A DNA stretch of 21,657 nt, taken from a virus. Shown one piece after another: positions 8,601 through 16,763 of this stretch. The position numbers and the translations under genes are program-made. The notes beneath the pieces are model-generated. The model had not been told where the DNA came from. It did no database searches and worked only from the letters and a program-made list of their open reading frames with translations. Each line of letters begins with the position of its first letter. The stretch's first letter is position 1. The stretch lies in the IMG/VR virus record IMGVR_UViG_3300017917_000561, positions 1-21,657 of that record. One strand, 5' to 3'.

Positions 8601-9566
8601 ATTCTTGCAATTCAAGATCAAATTTATACTATTGAACAAGCTCGTCAAATTGAATTAGATAAAGTTAGAACTTTAGAAGATAATATTTATGTATTAACAA
8701 CACAACGTGAAGATGCAGAAAGATCAATTCGTGATCTTGAAGATGATATTTATAAGCTTAAAGTTGGAAATAATTCTCAAGATACAATAGGTCTTGATTA
8801 TGCAACTAAAAAACTTAAAGCAGAACAAGATCGTCTAAAAGCAATAGAAGATCAAATTAAAAAAGATATTGAAAAAGCAACAGCAGATAAACAATATTGG
8901 ATTGATGCAAATACTGCAAGAGAAGATGCTATTACCGATGGAAATAATTACAATAAAGTTCTTGAATATACTTCTAAATTAGCAGAAGGCGTATTAAAAA
9001 CATGGCAAGATATTGTTAAAGCTCAACAGGCTGCACAAACTGCAGAAATAAAACAAATTGTTACAGATAAACCAAAACTAGGATCTGATGAAACATCAAA
9101 AATTCCACACGGTGCTTTATTAATACCAGAAATGTATGGCGGAAAAGTTAAACCAATGGCATATGGAGGAAGGGTTGGATCAGACTATGTTCCATCGTTA
9201 TTAACACCTGGAGAATTTGTAGTTAATAGAAATGCAGCAAAAGCATTTGGTCCATTACTATCTAAAATAAATGGATCAAAATATCCAGGCATGTTAAATA
9301 GTAATCTATCGCCACAACTTTATACACCAATATTACAACAATCATTTAATACTCCATCATATGGAATATCTAATCCTACCAATACATATATTCCAGTAAA
9401 AAATACAATTACACCTATTAATAATAATTCTAACGCAGTGTATAATTATAATGTAGATATATCGGTTGGTGGAACAAATGCTACTGCAGATAGTATTGCT
9501 AATGCAGTATTAAATGAAATAAGATATATAGATTCACAAAGAATTAGGGGACAAAAAGTATCGTGA
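2691..9566 (+). CDS. Tail tape measure protein
   Basis: A protein of 2291 aa, by far the longest gene. The start is GTG 2691 behind an AGAGGTG site. An N-terminal helical region is followed by the tape measure core at about residues 180-480 (FGKNTQWAGRQLMVGF, then TAARTFMDMETAAIKF). Hydrophobic segments lie at about 541-580 and 1160-1212 and could insert in the host membrane during DNA entry. A Gly-rich linker spans about 1085-1117. A long coiled coil covers about 1730-2040, with three 22-residue F-x-R-P-I repeats (F1786, F1808, F1830) and four I-Y pairs every 21 residues (1957, 1978, 1999, 2020). The SD-x-VP-x2-LTPGE motif occurs twice, at about 691 and 2167. Tape measures set tail length and travel down the tail with the DNA. 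No lysozyme or peptidase motif was recognised. Confidence 0.95.
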   Translation: MADVNANIGVNIDTSEALAQLKALQRQISQFHSSIIKGSEAAALAQRDLQKNFINSVNSIGAFSAELRTIKTTAESFTDSLEKNKFSMREYFRYAGGATKTFGRLFKSEFDTINKVAEENVKRLQTQYIKMGRDSSGAMRAIAVIPNELDMSKMSTQLQIAAQRQSIFNQLIKQGSTNLLNFGKNTQWAGRQLMVGFTLPLAALGSTAARTFMDMETAAIKFRKVYGDLFTPAGETQKALDEITALGEMFTRYGIAVSDTVSLAADAAAAGFQGLDLQRQTTQATRLSVLGQIDQQKALETTISLQNAFRMSSEDLAGSIDFLNAVENQTVVSLDDITTAIPKVAPVIEQLGGNVKDLAFFMAAMKEGGVNASEGANALKSGLASLINPTDKASKMLAGMGINIKKIIESNKGNLRATVIEFAKALDTLDPLTRARAIEQLFGKFQFARLSTLFDNVTRSTGQAARVLDLAGSSLEDLAALSEQELGITADSAMNKFRKSVEQLKLALVPVGKIFLETVTPILKFIGNLLEKFNDLPSGVKKALTVLTVAIGAIGPVALMTFGLLANGLANIIKFVSILRNGYLRLTGQSQVLGEQTQFLTVEQQNALAVAHSLDQSHARLTQTFNVEKEALTKLTAAYASAFGAAQRFASINPGMMRPPGGKKLNKGTVRVRKYADGVLIVPGTGNSDTVPAMLTPGEAVVPKDRVKQYAPLIQGIIAGNIPGYAKGRTGTEGTNVRLPGGFAAAHFGGSNFMTIDEVLAMLAGRTDKAADSIRSMLLAIGDGTKKITVFTNEVVAMDAELNEAVGKTGSGKRVDRQYAQQQLTAPPKALVRDIELQRQLEAAGIPIQEIRKINQRITDEIIVGFGKLGDVTEVTAEDLDKLITDAYNAVAKTDARVDAAYQRMKEITTFTTPTTLTRAPLTKESYLNFRKNKKKVVKGVEQVVPSPYFQGMERVVGQGNVPFSAEGAFRIKPQMATALGLSSAQAAAVFKQFSDEVKIKLASLRNDIVGFTTEFEAQAKIAGLKTGNAYKTGIDQSGLKDPYLESRQRQSPHPLASKDGADDGNAYETARQSAIRKRRIASSPGGTVGGGGVIIPPVIPSVGGGGFGGNGGGRGPITDPRILRQAYAQNRLRNFGAKFGAGKFAGAGFAASMAVSAASMAPGKIGQAAQTAMPVVFGLQALQMALKLPIPHIKVFAALLLAGVGVIKLVNAARERERLAIEGLADAATLTKDKLQTLGDFFGVVPTQTPFESALPQLITTPQKRTQLESLKQNEGFQKTFGKDITQLQKATKKEAELVLKSLAIELKGKGFATEQIQTIIDALREEAGKTDVVIDVKSFNLKTKDGQAALKQTADDITSKFAKDFSAGFEKNLVLEGGVGPGGQAYSQWVTKLVPTKELKKQTKAAGTEISNLINGLSGQFKAGIINQEQFNQGFKNISDTLSKLNQSNPEAALMLVQNVMKTLPPDVYKVVKGIKDLDGNMLILRMQAVGLTSNLAGVASALRLLEDPLGDVSDKIKAQLLIEATIKQLDALEKKIQDFFKKKGGVIGGGEKSPFQLALEQLQALDKELKYTNKAYQQLTAVGMKASDAFEIAKNPILAAGLATTKMGTKKWYELYDLITKTTKASKELSMLEFFQKRTEELNIQKNIASIIPKLKEMGIAVEDIQAIIDDPNLAQRFFEDLKDGKLDSAALKKYIAEIPDFKKIKVFFDLKTDEEIWKDLYDKAMEYFDRVEERIRRQRQSEIDAAQAAVDAAQQSVDKIQAEIDSIQATVDDKRRDVEIKFTRPIEDLQKKIDLLQRKIETDFNRPIEELNKSIASKQRDIELKFDRPISALQAESERLSNDLAILDKAAEQINNKYDLQAQALEKISEVNQDIINQQKTQVDLAGALTQGDIAAAAQAAQDMRSQAAEAAARGAGKTLEAARQSELDRLKSASGMTRDQIEARQFAISQSIYNLEQQRAVKQAEILAIQDQIYTIEQARQIELDKVRTLEDNIYVLTTQREDAERSIRDLEDDIYKLKVGNNSQDTIGLDYATKKLKAEQDRLKAIEDQIKKDIEKATADKQYWIDANTAREDAITDGNNYNKVLEYTSKLAEGVLKTWQDIVKAQQAAQTAEIKQIVTDKPKLGSDETSKIPHGALLIPEMYGGKVKPMAYGGRVGSDYVPSLLTPGEFVVNRNAAKAFGPLLSKINGSKYPGMLNSNLSPQLYTPILQQSFNTPSYGISNPTNTYIPVKNTITPINNNSNAVYNYNVDISVGGTNATADSIANAVLNEIRYIDSQRIRGQKVS
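8046..8180 (+). repeat. Three 22-residue F-x-R-P-I repeats in the tape measure coiled coil
   Basis: F-T-R-P-I, F-N-R-P-I and F-D-R-P-I begin at bases 8046, 8112 and 8178, exactly 66 bases apart (residues 1786, 1808, 1830). Flanking residues also recur (acidic plus Leu after the Ile). The DNA has drifted while the protein pattern is kept. Confidence 0.8.
8559..8753 (+). repeat. 21-residue I-Y repeats in the tape measure coiled coil
   Basis: Ile-Tyr pairs start at bases 8559, 8622, 8685 and 8748, exactly 63 bases apart. They are separated by Glu/Gln/Lys-rich heptad sequence. Twenty-one residues equal three heptads, so the Ile-Tyr pairs fall on the same face of a continuous coiled coil. Confidence 0.8.
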
Positions 9567-10198
9567 CAACATCAACATATTTGACTGGTAGAAAAAGATA
9601 TCAAAGACCACAGGCAATCTTATGGTCTGAAAATTCTGGTACATTGTCAGGTGGATTATATATACCTAACGGATATGAGGTAGGTGCTGATACTGGAGTA
9701 GAGACAGATACATCATTATTTAATCAATTTTTAATATTATCTGATCATAATAGATCTGAAATTAATATTTCTACACAAAGAATAGAGTCACGTAAAAGAA
9801 CAATTAATGGAAGAATGAGATCTTATCATATTGCAGATAAACTTGGATTTTCATTTAGCTGGACAAATCTTCCATCTAGAGCATATAATACCAAGGCAAT
9901 GTTTGAAAGTTCTGGACTATCAGATTTAAAGGGATCTACTAATGAATATACAGCTGATGGTGGAGCTGGAGGAGTAGAAGTATTAGATTGGTATAACAAT
10001 CATCAAGGACCATTTTGGATGTTTTTATCATATGATAAATATAGTAACTTTGGAAAAGATGCAGAAGATTTTAATCATTTAAATCAATACAATGAAATAG
10101 TTCAGGTATATTTTTCTAATCTTGACTATTCTATAGTTAAGCGTGGTGGAAGCAATCACGATCTTTGGAATATTTCTGTATCTCTAGAAGAGGTTTAA
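9563..10198 (+). CDS. Minor tail protein, probable distal tail (Dit-like) protein
   Basis: A protein of 211 aa starting at GTG 9563, overlapping the tape measure stop by 4 nt (GTGA). It is rich in aromatic residues and beta strands, with a conserved-looking core at residues 100-165 (GFSFSWTNLPS, NHQGPFWMFLSYD) and a C-terminus of strands ending VSLEEV. The gene directly after the tape measure in siphoviruses normally encodes the Dit or an equivalent ring, which connects the tube end to the hub. That position and the length suggest this role. The sequence does not show a classical Dit signature that I can name, so a generic minor tail protein is the fallback. The last codons (GAG GTT TAA) provide the GAGG Shine-Dalgarno of the next gene. 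Confidence 0.65.
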   Translation: MTTSTYLTGRKRYQRPQAILWSENSGTLSGGLYIPNGYEVGADTGVETDTSLFNQFLILSDHNRSEINISTQRIESRKRTINGRMRSYHIADKLGFSFSWTNLPSRAYNTKAMFESSGLSDLKGSTNEYTADGGAGGVEVLDWYNNHQGPFWMFLSYDKYSNFGKDAEDFNHLNQYNEIVQVYFSNLDYSIVKRGGSNHDLWNISVSLEEV

Positions 10199-10199
10199 A

Positions 10200-13100
10200 A
10201 TGTTTTCTGGAGATAGTCTAAAAAACCACTTACAGACATCAGATACTATTAAAATAAAATCCCTTATAACTGCTGAGTGGAATATGAATATGCCAGATAA
10301 CATTAGTAAACTTGGAAATTATAGATATAGACCAAATGGATCTGAAGTTAAATACAGAACTATACCTTTATCATTTGATATCAATGATGCTGGAAATTAT
10401 TATACTAATGCAACTAACTCAGATATTATTATTGATGGTGGATTTACAGACTCTGGAATACCACAACAATTTGTTTCAATAGATGAAAAAAGTAAGCTTT
10501 TATTTTCTTTAGAAGACTGTGTTAAACCATTTAGACCTAGATCTGGAATTAATAAATGTACTTATTTTTCAAATAGACATATATCAAATTCTGGCGCAAG
10601 ATTTGCTGAACGACCAAGATACTATATGCCATCAAGATACGATGAGTTTAGATATTGGACATCATACAGAAAAGAATCAAGTGCTGAATATGGAATTGCA
10701 AAAACTGTTATAAATGGTCAATATTATATTGATGATGCCTGTCCATTTGTAGTTTATAAAAATCAAGTTCCAACAAATAGAATAGTTATAAAAATGCAAA
10801 CTAATGTTGGCAATGTTAATCTTGGTCCGTTTACTACATCATCATCTACAAAGCCAGATCCATTTTTTGGAGATACTAATAAAACAACACCAATTAAATG
10901 GAAAGTTCAATATCTAAAAAATAATACTTGGACAGATGCATACTCTTTTAATGAAAACTCTGTAAGAAAAGATGGCACAGCAATAATAAAATCAGATGGG
11001 TATTTAGAGTTAGAATATGGACTAATAGTGCCTGAAGAATATGAAAACATATTTATATTTGCAGAAACACTATCTTCTTCTAATTTATTACCAAGTAAAG
11101 CAATTTCTGGATATGCATACTTAGTTGTTAGCGAACAAGATAGCGTAGGAATGTTTTATATATGGACTGGAGAAGAGTATGAACAGTTCTTGCCTAATTA
11201 TGGATGGAAGGTATCTGAAGCATCTGTAGATACAAAAACTGGATTTGTAACAGATCCAACAAATCCAAGTTCATTTTTAGATTCAGTTTCTGGTCAAACA
11301 AAATATAGAGAATTTGAATATATTAGTGGTATTAGAATTGTTGTTGAAACAATGAATAAATTTGATTCAACATTTGATCTAATTGAAATGTCACCTAGAC
11401 TATTGGTTGATATTTCAGATAAAGTAACTAATTATAATATTACTAAAAATTTATCAGATATGGGAAATGGTCCATTACCAGTCGGACAATTGTTAGTTTC
11501 AACTGGAACAATAAATATTTTTGATAATGATAGAGCATTTAGTGAAATAAATACATCAAGTATATTATCAAAATATTTAAGAAAAAATGTTAAGTTTAAT
11601 TTTTATGAGGTTGTAATTAATGTTGATGGATATGACTATTATATTCCAATTAAAACTTTATATTCTGAAGGATTTCCACAAACAGATTATGAAATAGATA
11701 TTACATTAAGAGATTTTTATTTTTATTTAGAATCTATGCCAGCTCCAAGATTACTATTAACCGAGGCATCCTTAAGTTTTGCTATTGCAACATTATTAGA
11801 CTATATAGGATTTTCTAATTATACTTTTAAAAGAATATCTGGAGAGCATGATCCAATAATTCCATATTTTTTTGTTGCACCAGATCAAAATGTTGCAGAA
11901 GTATTAAATCAGCTTGCAGTTGCAACACAGTCTGCAATGTTTTTTGATGAATATAATAATTTTATTGTAATGAGTAAAAATTATATAATGCCATCTGAAA
12001 ACAGCAGAGGCACTGATATGATTTTATCTGGAAACAATAATCAGTCAGTGGATGGTATTATAAGAAATGAAAGTTCTGGAATTCTTCCAAATATTATTGC
12101 AATATCATCAAAAGATAAAAAAATATATAATGACGGTAAAATTAACTACACTACAAGATACATTCAAAGATCATATGGATCAATAAAACAATCTAGCATG
12201 ATTGATAAACAAAAAACATGGATATATAAACCAGTTTTATTATGGGAAGTTTCTGGTACAGAAAATACAAAAACAATTAATGAGGTTGCATCTACTCAGG
12301 GTAGTTATGTATTATCTGCAATGCCAATGAATTCTAATTTAAATGCAAATCCTCCAGTTGTTGTAAATGGAGTAGTTACCAATAATATAATTGATTTTGG
12401 TGAAAATATTTACTGGCTAACAAGATATCAAGGATATTTTTATAATAATGGAGAAATAATTAAATATGATGCAGTTCAGTTTGATATAACTGGCACTGGC
12501 CTTGTTTGGATAACAAGTAATCAACAATATCAAGAATATTTTTCTTCTTTGCCATTTAATGGAAAAATTTATCCAACTGGGCTTGTTAGAATATATTCAA
12601 AACCATATTATGAAACTATTGATAATGTTTTTAAATTAAAAAATGGTGCAGTTCAAGAACACGGAAGAGGTCAGTTTGGAACCACAATAACAGATCACTA
12701 TGCTGGAATAAATTCATATTGGTCAAATAATGATTATGTTCGTGGTTGTACTATGGAAACTCAATATTTATTTACAACAAAACTTGATGGTGATATTGTT
12801 GTTCCATCTACAACAGTTGGACCTGCTGGTATTTCAAATGTTCTTGCAAGACAAACAACTAGAAATAGTGTAATTAAAAATTTTATGTCATTGTCTTCTC
12901 TAACAGAAACTGGTATAAATAGTTTACAATCAACTCAATCAGGAACAATCCAGTCATCAGCATTAGTTATGAATGGTCCATCATTTACAACAGCAGATAA
13001 TCCTTTAAATTTTATTTCTTATCAATATAAACAGTTAAATAATGCATATAAGCATTTTGGTACAAGAATGAGAGTTATTGGTAAAATTGAAAATAGTGAA

Positions 13101-14507
13101 ATAAGAACTCAAACAGCAATAGGTACTATGCCATATTTACAAATACCTGGAAATCAACCAAATCAAAGTGTCAATATAGGTGGAGCATCTGGCGGATTAG
13201 CTGTATTATTAAATCCAGAGACAAATAATGGATATTATTTTGAAATAATAGCTATGTCAGAAGATAATATATCTTCATATTTAAATTTAGATAAAAATGG
13301 AAATTCTGCAATATCTATTAATAATATTGTATTTTATAAAATTAAAAAAGATAGTTCAAGCGATAAAGCAATTCCAATAAAACTTTGGGGTGGTTTATCA
13401 AATATACTAGTTGATGATGGAAGATTCACTGGTCAATATAGAATGACTGGAGATGAAAATACAACAGTATATGATTTATCTGTAGAATATGAAGATATTG
13501 GAACTACCAGAAGATTCTATCTTTATATTAATAATAAACTCATTAAAATAGTAGATGATAAAGATCCACTACCAATATATAATAATATGGCACCATTTAT
13601 TCGTGGATCATCAAGATGTATGTTTGAAAATATATATGCATTATCCAAAAACTATTCACAAAATACTGTTTTTTCTGTTGGAGAAACATTGTCAGAGGCT
13701 TTCGGAGATAAAAATATTGACGCTAATGAATCATTTAGAAAATATTCAATGAGTGGAATATTGCAGGCAACATATTTGTCTGGTATTAGCTCTCAACAAC
13801 CTCCTAAATATAATATTTATTTTGATGAATTCGGAAGCATCATGAGAGAATGTGCATACTTTGATATTAAATATGATCGTGCATATCCAGCACTTTATGC
13901 AAATTTATCTCCAACTTTTAATAGAATAAAAACATATACAACATCTGGATTTCAAGCAGATTCATATGGTGCAGAATTTTTAATATTTAATGCTACCGAT
14001 AAAGCATTAGTTTTAGATGAAACCTCTGGTAATTATTTAAGAATTCAGGGAATAACATTTACACAAGATACTACTCGTGTTTTGTCAGTTGATGAATATT
14101 TTGCTAAAAGAAGTAATCTTGCTAATCCAGAATATACCAATCCAAATGGTAATTTAGTAAGATCTCCATTAGTAGAATTATCTAAATATAATGAAATTAA
14201 ACAAAGCAGAGTGGTACATGGTAAAAATGAATTTAGTTTAGAAAGTATATATATACAAAGTCAAGATGATGCAGAGCAATTAATGGATTGGATTATTAAT
14301 AAAATAATTAAACCAAAAATGTTAATTGGAATAAATCTTTTTTCTATGCCAATTTTACAATTAGGCGATATTGTAACCATAGATTATAAAGATAATGAGA
14401 ATAACGATATAGTTGTATCAAATAATAAAAGATTTGTAATTTATAATATAGAGCATTCTAGAAATGAAAATGGTCCAAATATGAGCATATATTTGAGCGA
14501 GGTATAA
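10200..14507 (+). CDS. Large tail hub / tip protein with probable lectin-like insertion
   Basis: A protein of 1435 aa starting at ATG 10200, one base after the previous stop, with GAGG at 10190-10193. Residues 1-400 are beta-rich and of unknown type. Residues about 404-600 look like a baseplate hub/Tal core (VDISDKVTNYNIT, then ITLRDFYFYLES and VAEVLNQLAVATQSAMFFDE). Residues about 934-1150 read as an inserted concanavalin/LamG-like sandwich (GGLAVLLNPETNNGYYFEI, RRFYLYINNKLIKIVDD, with a strand leading to ENIYAL). The C-terminus (about 1335-1435) returns to hub-like sequence with LQLGDIVTIDY. The protein would close the tail tip and may touch surface glycans. No hydrolase active site was recognised. 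Domain assignments are fold impressions by eye. Confidence 0.75.
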   Translation: MFSGDSLKNHLQTSDTIKIKSLITAEWNMNMPDNISKLGNYRYRPNGSEVKYRTIPLSFDINDAGNYYTNATNSDIIIDGGFTDSGIPQQFVSIDEKSKLLFSLEDCVKPFRPRSGINKCTYFSNRHISNSGARFAERPRYYMPSRYDEFRYWTSYRKESSAEYGIAKTVINGQYYIDDACPFVVYKNQVPTNRIVIKMQTNVGNVNLGPFTTSSSTKPDPFFGDTNKTTPIKWKVQYLKNNTWTDAYSFNENSVRKDGTAIIKSDGYLELEYGLIVPEEYENIFIFAETLSSSNLLPSKAISGYAYLVVSEQDSVGMFYIWTGEEYEQFLPNYGWKVSEASVDTKTGFVTDPTNPSSFLDSVSGQTKYREFEYISGIRIVVETMNKFDSTFDLIEMSPRLLVDISDKVTNYNITKNLSDMGNGPLPVGQLLVSTGTINIFDNDRAFSEINTSSILSKYLRKNVKFNFYEVVINVDGYDYYIPIKTLYSEGFPQTDYEIDITLRDFYFYLESMPAPRLLLTEASLSFAIATLLDYIGFSNYTFKRISGEHDPIIPYFFVAPDQNVAEVLNQLAVATQSAMFFDEYNNFIVMSKNYIMPSENSRGTDMILSGNNNQSVDGIIRNESSGILPNIIAISSKDKKIYNDGKINYTTRYIQRSYGSIKQSSMIDKQKTWIYKPVLLWEVSGTENTKTINEVASTQGSYVLSAMPMNSNLNANPPVVVNGVVTNNIIDFGENIYWLTRYQGYFYNNGEIIKYDAVQFDITGTGLVWITSNQQYQEYFSSLPFNGKIYPTGLVRIYSKPYYETIDNVFKLKNGAVQEHGRGQFGTTITDHYAGINSYWSNNDYVRGCTMETQYLFTTKLDGDIVVPSTTVGPAGISNVLARQTTRNSVIKNFMSLSSLTETGINSLQSTQSGTIQSSALVMNGPSFTTADNPLNFISYQYKQLNNAYKHFGTRMRVIGKIENSEIRTQTAIGTMPYLQIPGNQPNQSVNIGGASGGLAVLLNPETNNGYYFEIIAMSEDNISSYLNLDKNGNSAISINNIVFYKIKKDSSSDKAIPIKLWGGLSNILVDDGRFTGQYRMTGDENTTVYDLSVEYEDIGTTRRFYLYINNKLIKIVDDKDPLPIYNNMAPFIRGSSRCMFENIYALSKNYSQNTVFSVGETLSEAFGDKNIDANESFRKYSMSGILQATYLSGISSQQPPKYNIYFDEFGSIMRECAYFDIKYDRAYPALYANLSPTFNRIKTYTTSGFQADSYGAEFLIFNATDKALVLDETSGNYLRIQGITFTQDTTRVLSVDEYFAKRSNLANPEYTNPNGNLVRSPLVELSKYNEIKQSRVVHGKNEFSLESIYIQSQDDAEQLMDWIINKIIKPKMLIGINLFSMPILQLGDIVTIDYKDNENNDIVVSNNKRFVIYNIEHSRNENGPNMSIYLSEV

Positions 14508-14508
14508 T

Positions 14509-15639
14509 ATGGCCGATGATTTAAATGTCGCCTATGGTCCAGATGAAGAACTTGCAAAAATTTTTGCAAATAGGTCATTAACTAGCGAACAAAGATCAGA
14601 ATTAATTTCAAAAAAATCTGCAGAAATAATGAAAACAATAAATGCTCCATCTATAGGTATTGGAGGTTATGGATTTTTTACACCAAACCTTAATACATAT
14701 AAAGAATCAGATACACAAAATACAGAATACTATCAACAACAAGAAAAATTAAAACAGGATCTTGCTGGTAAATCAATATTACAACCTACATTAGAAAAGG
14801 GTGTTTATAGTGCATCAACATTTGATACTAAAGGAAATTTAGTTGATGTTAGTACAGGAAAAACTAGTGATCCAGCTGCCAAAGGAACAGAAAAATATGA
14901 TCCAAATGCTACTAATGAAAGATTTTTTTATGATGCTAGTGGCAAAAAATTAACACCTGCTCAGGCTGCAGCAACATCTACTGGAAAAGAATTTGCTGCA
15001 GCTGGATGGGATATAGGATATGGACCTGGATATATTGCGCCAGGTGTTAAAGCAGAATCACAAGTGGTACAGTCTAAAGCATCAAGAGCTAGGGTAATTC
15101 CAGAAACTTATCCTAACACAGAAATAAAACCAACTCCAATAACTCCATCTGTGATACAACAAACAATATCTACACCTAATGTAGTAATACAGCCACCAGT
15201 AAAAACTGCACCAATTGATACAGTTTTATTTAATGATGACTTAGTTCCAGTAGAAACTATGACTGATTTAATTTTTGAAGATATTGGTGGACAAGAATTA
15301 ATTAATATTGTTAGAAGTGATTTAATTGATGGACAAAAGCTAGACTATGTTCCAGTTAAAAATATAACAAATATACAACAACAGTATAATCCAAATAATA
15401 TATTATCATTACAAAATACTTCAGATAAATATTTTTCTAATTTTAATATATCCTTAGATGATAAAATTCCTTACGGTGCAACCAGTACTGGATTAGCCCC
15501 TGGAGATCCATTTATATATATAGACTCTAATACTGGAAACTTAGTTATAGAATTGGCTAATTTAGCTCAAGATAACGAAATACAGGTATCTTTTATGTCA
15601 GGTGGTACAATATATGAATTGGAGATAGATGAGTCATGA
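14509..15639 (+). CDS. Tail-associated structural protein of unknown fold
   Basis: A protein of 376 aa; ATG 14509 lies 1 nt after the hub stop with AGG at 14500-14502. It has an N-terminal acidic/helical segment (1-45) and a Gly/Tyr/Thr-rich low-complexity middle. A Pro/Thr-rich linker follows at about 190-237 (IKPTPITPS, TPNVVIQPPVKT). Next comes a globular part at about 240-320 with DLIFEDIGGQELINIVRSD, and a beta-rich end with GDPFIYIDSNTGNLVIEL. The linker suggests a protein that spans between tail-tip parts. Similar modules occur in minor tail proteins of phages of actinobacteria, to my recollection, but I cannot assign a function. It overlaps the next gene by ATGA. Confidence 0.6.
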   Translation: MADDLNVAYGPDEELAKIFANRSLTSEQRSELISKKSAEIMKTINAPSIGIGGYGFFTPNLNTYKESDTQNTEYYQQQEKLKQDLAGKSILQPTLEKGVYSASTFDTKGNLVDVSTGKTSDPAAKGTEKYDPNATNERFFYDASGKKLTPAQAAATSTGKEFAAAGWDIGYGPGYIAPGVKAESQVVQSKASRARVIPETYPNTEIKPTPITPSVIQQTISTPNVVIQPPVKTAPIDTVLFNDDLVPVETMTDLIFEDIGGQELINIVRSDLIDGQKLDYVPVKNITNIQQQYNPNNILSLQNTSDKYFSNFNISLDDKIPYGATSTGLAPGDPFIYIDSNTGNLVIELANLAQDNEIQVSFMSGGTIYELEIDES

Positions 15640-16763
15640 TAACTAATACTGGAAAATCAATTATAGGAAAATATATGCTTGGTCAAACTACAGCATATGC
15701 TTCTTACATAGCCATAGGATGTGGAGCTAAACCACTAGATTCATTAGAAACATATGATGATTACTCAAATAAACAAAGTCTTGATTTTGAAATGTTTAGG
15801 GTTCCAATATCTTCAAGAGGTTTTGTAAATGAAAACTCTATAGATAAAATTGTTTTTACTGCAGAGTTACCAACAGAAGAAAGATATGAAATAACAGAAG
15901 TAGGTCTGTACTCTGCTGGTGCAAATCCATCTGCTGGTAAATATGACAGTAAAAATTTAATATTATTTTCTGAAGATGAAAATTGGCAATATCATGGAAC
16001 ATCAAGTGCTATAGAAATAAATAAAATTACTACTCCATTAGATAGCCCAGCAAATGATAATATAATTATTTCCTCTGATTCAGCTTTTCAAACTAATTCA
16101 GATAATACAATATTTTTTAAAACTGGAAGAAAAGAAAAGTATGAAAGATGTAGATTTTTAAATAATATAATTTTATTAAAAGGAGATAGTTCCAATTTAT
16201 CTACATCTGTATCAGCATTTACCATTGGCAATGGTTCTGCACATATACACTTAACTGGATTTAATATTGACTTATCTCAAAACTCTCCAAGTGATTTATT
16301 AAAGCTTGCATTTTCTGTTATAAATAAAGATGGAGATTCTGGAGATGATCCAGATTCTGTAAGAATTTTAGTAGAGTTTGCTGCTACAGATGAAGGTAGT
16401 GGAGAATATGCTAGATTTGAAACTACATTAAATAATGGCACTGGAGTTAATCAATATGATTTTAGTACAAATAGATATTATGTTATTGAAAAAGAAATAC
16501 AAGACCTTATAACAACTACCAATTTTACTTGGAATGCAGTTACAACAGTAAAAATATATGCTTGTGTTATTAAAGATGGAGTAGCATCACCAGATTTTTA
16601 TGTTGCTTTAGATGCAATCAAATTAGAAAATATTGCAACACAAAATCCATTATATGGTTTAGTTGGGTATTCAGTAATAAAAAACGTAGATGGTGAAACT
16701 ATTATAAAAAGTCCAAATACATCTAACTATATTGAATTTAGATTTTCTATAGGTGTGACATAA
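15636..16763 (+). CDS. Tail fibre / adhesion protein with probable jelly-roll domain
   Basis: A protein of 375 aa starting at ATG 15636, overlapping the previous stop by 4 nt. Residues 1-125 (GKYMLGQTTAYASYIAIGCG, RYEITEVGLYSAG) resemble the attachment domain found at the N-terminus of many tail fibre and collar proteins. Residues about 165-350 are a run of strands ending in ASPDFYVALDAIKLENI, a closing pattern typical of galactose-binding-like jelly rolls and carbohydrate-binding modules. The predicted role is host surface binding at the tail tip. There are no collagen-like repeats and no chaperone tail. The attachment domain is moderately supported; the jelly-roll call is inference from strand pattern. 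Confidence 0.62.
   Translation: MITNTGKSIIGKYMLGQTTAYASYIAIGCGAKPLDSLETYDDYSNKQSLDFEMFRVPISSRGFVNENSIDKIVFTAELPTEERYEITEVGLYSAGANPSAGKYDSKNLILFSEDENWQYHGTSSAIEINKITTPLDSPANDNIIISSDSAFQTNSDNTIFFKTGRKEKYERCRFLNNIILLKGDSSNLSTSVSAFTIGNGSAHIHLTGFNIDLSQNSPSDLLKLAFSVINKDGDSGDDPDSVRILVEFAATDEGSGEYARFETTLNNGTGVNQYDFSTNRYYVIEKEIQDLITTTNFTWNAVTTVKIYACVIKDGVASPDFYVALDAIKLENIATQNPLYGLVGYSVIKNVDGETIIKSPNTSNYIEFRFSIGVT

Noticed and set aside
14503-14508. TATAAT immediately before ATG 14509 as a promoter
   Set aside because: It directly abuts the ATG, so transcription would start inside the gene; no TGn. The bases are the Val-stop codons of the hub.
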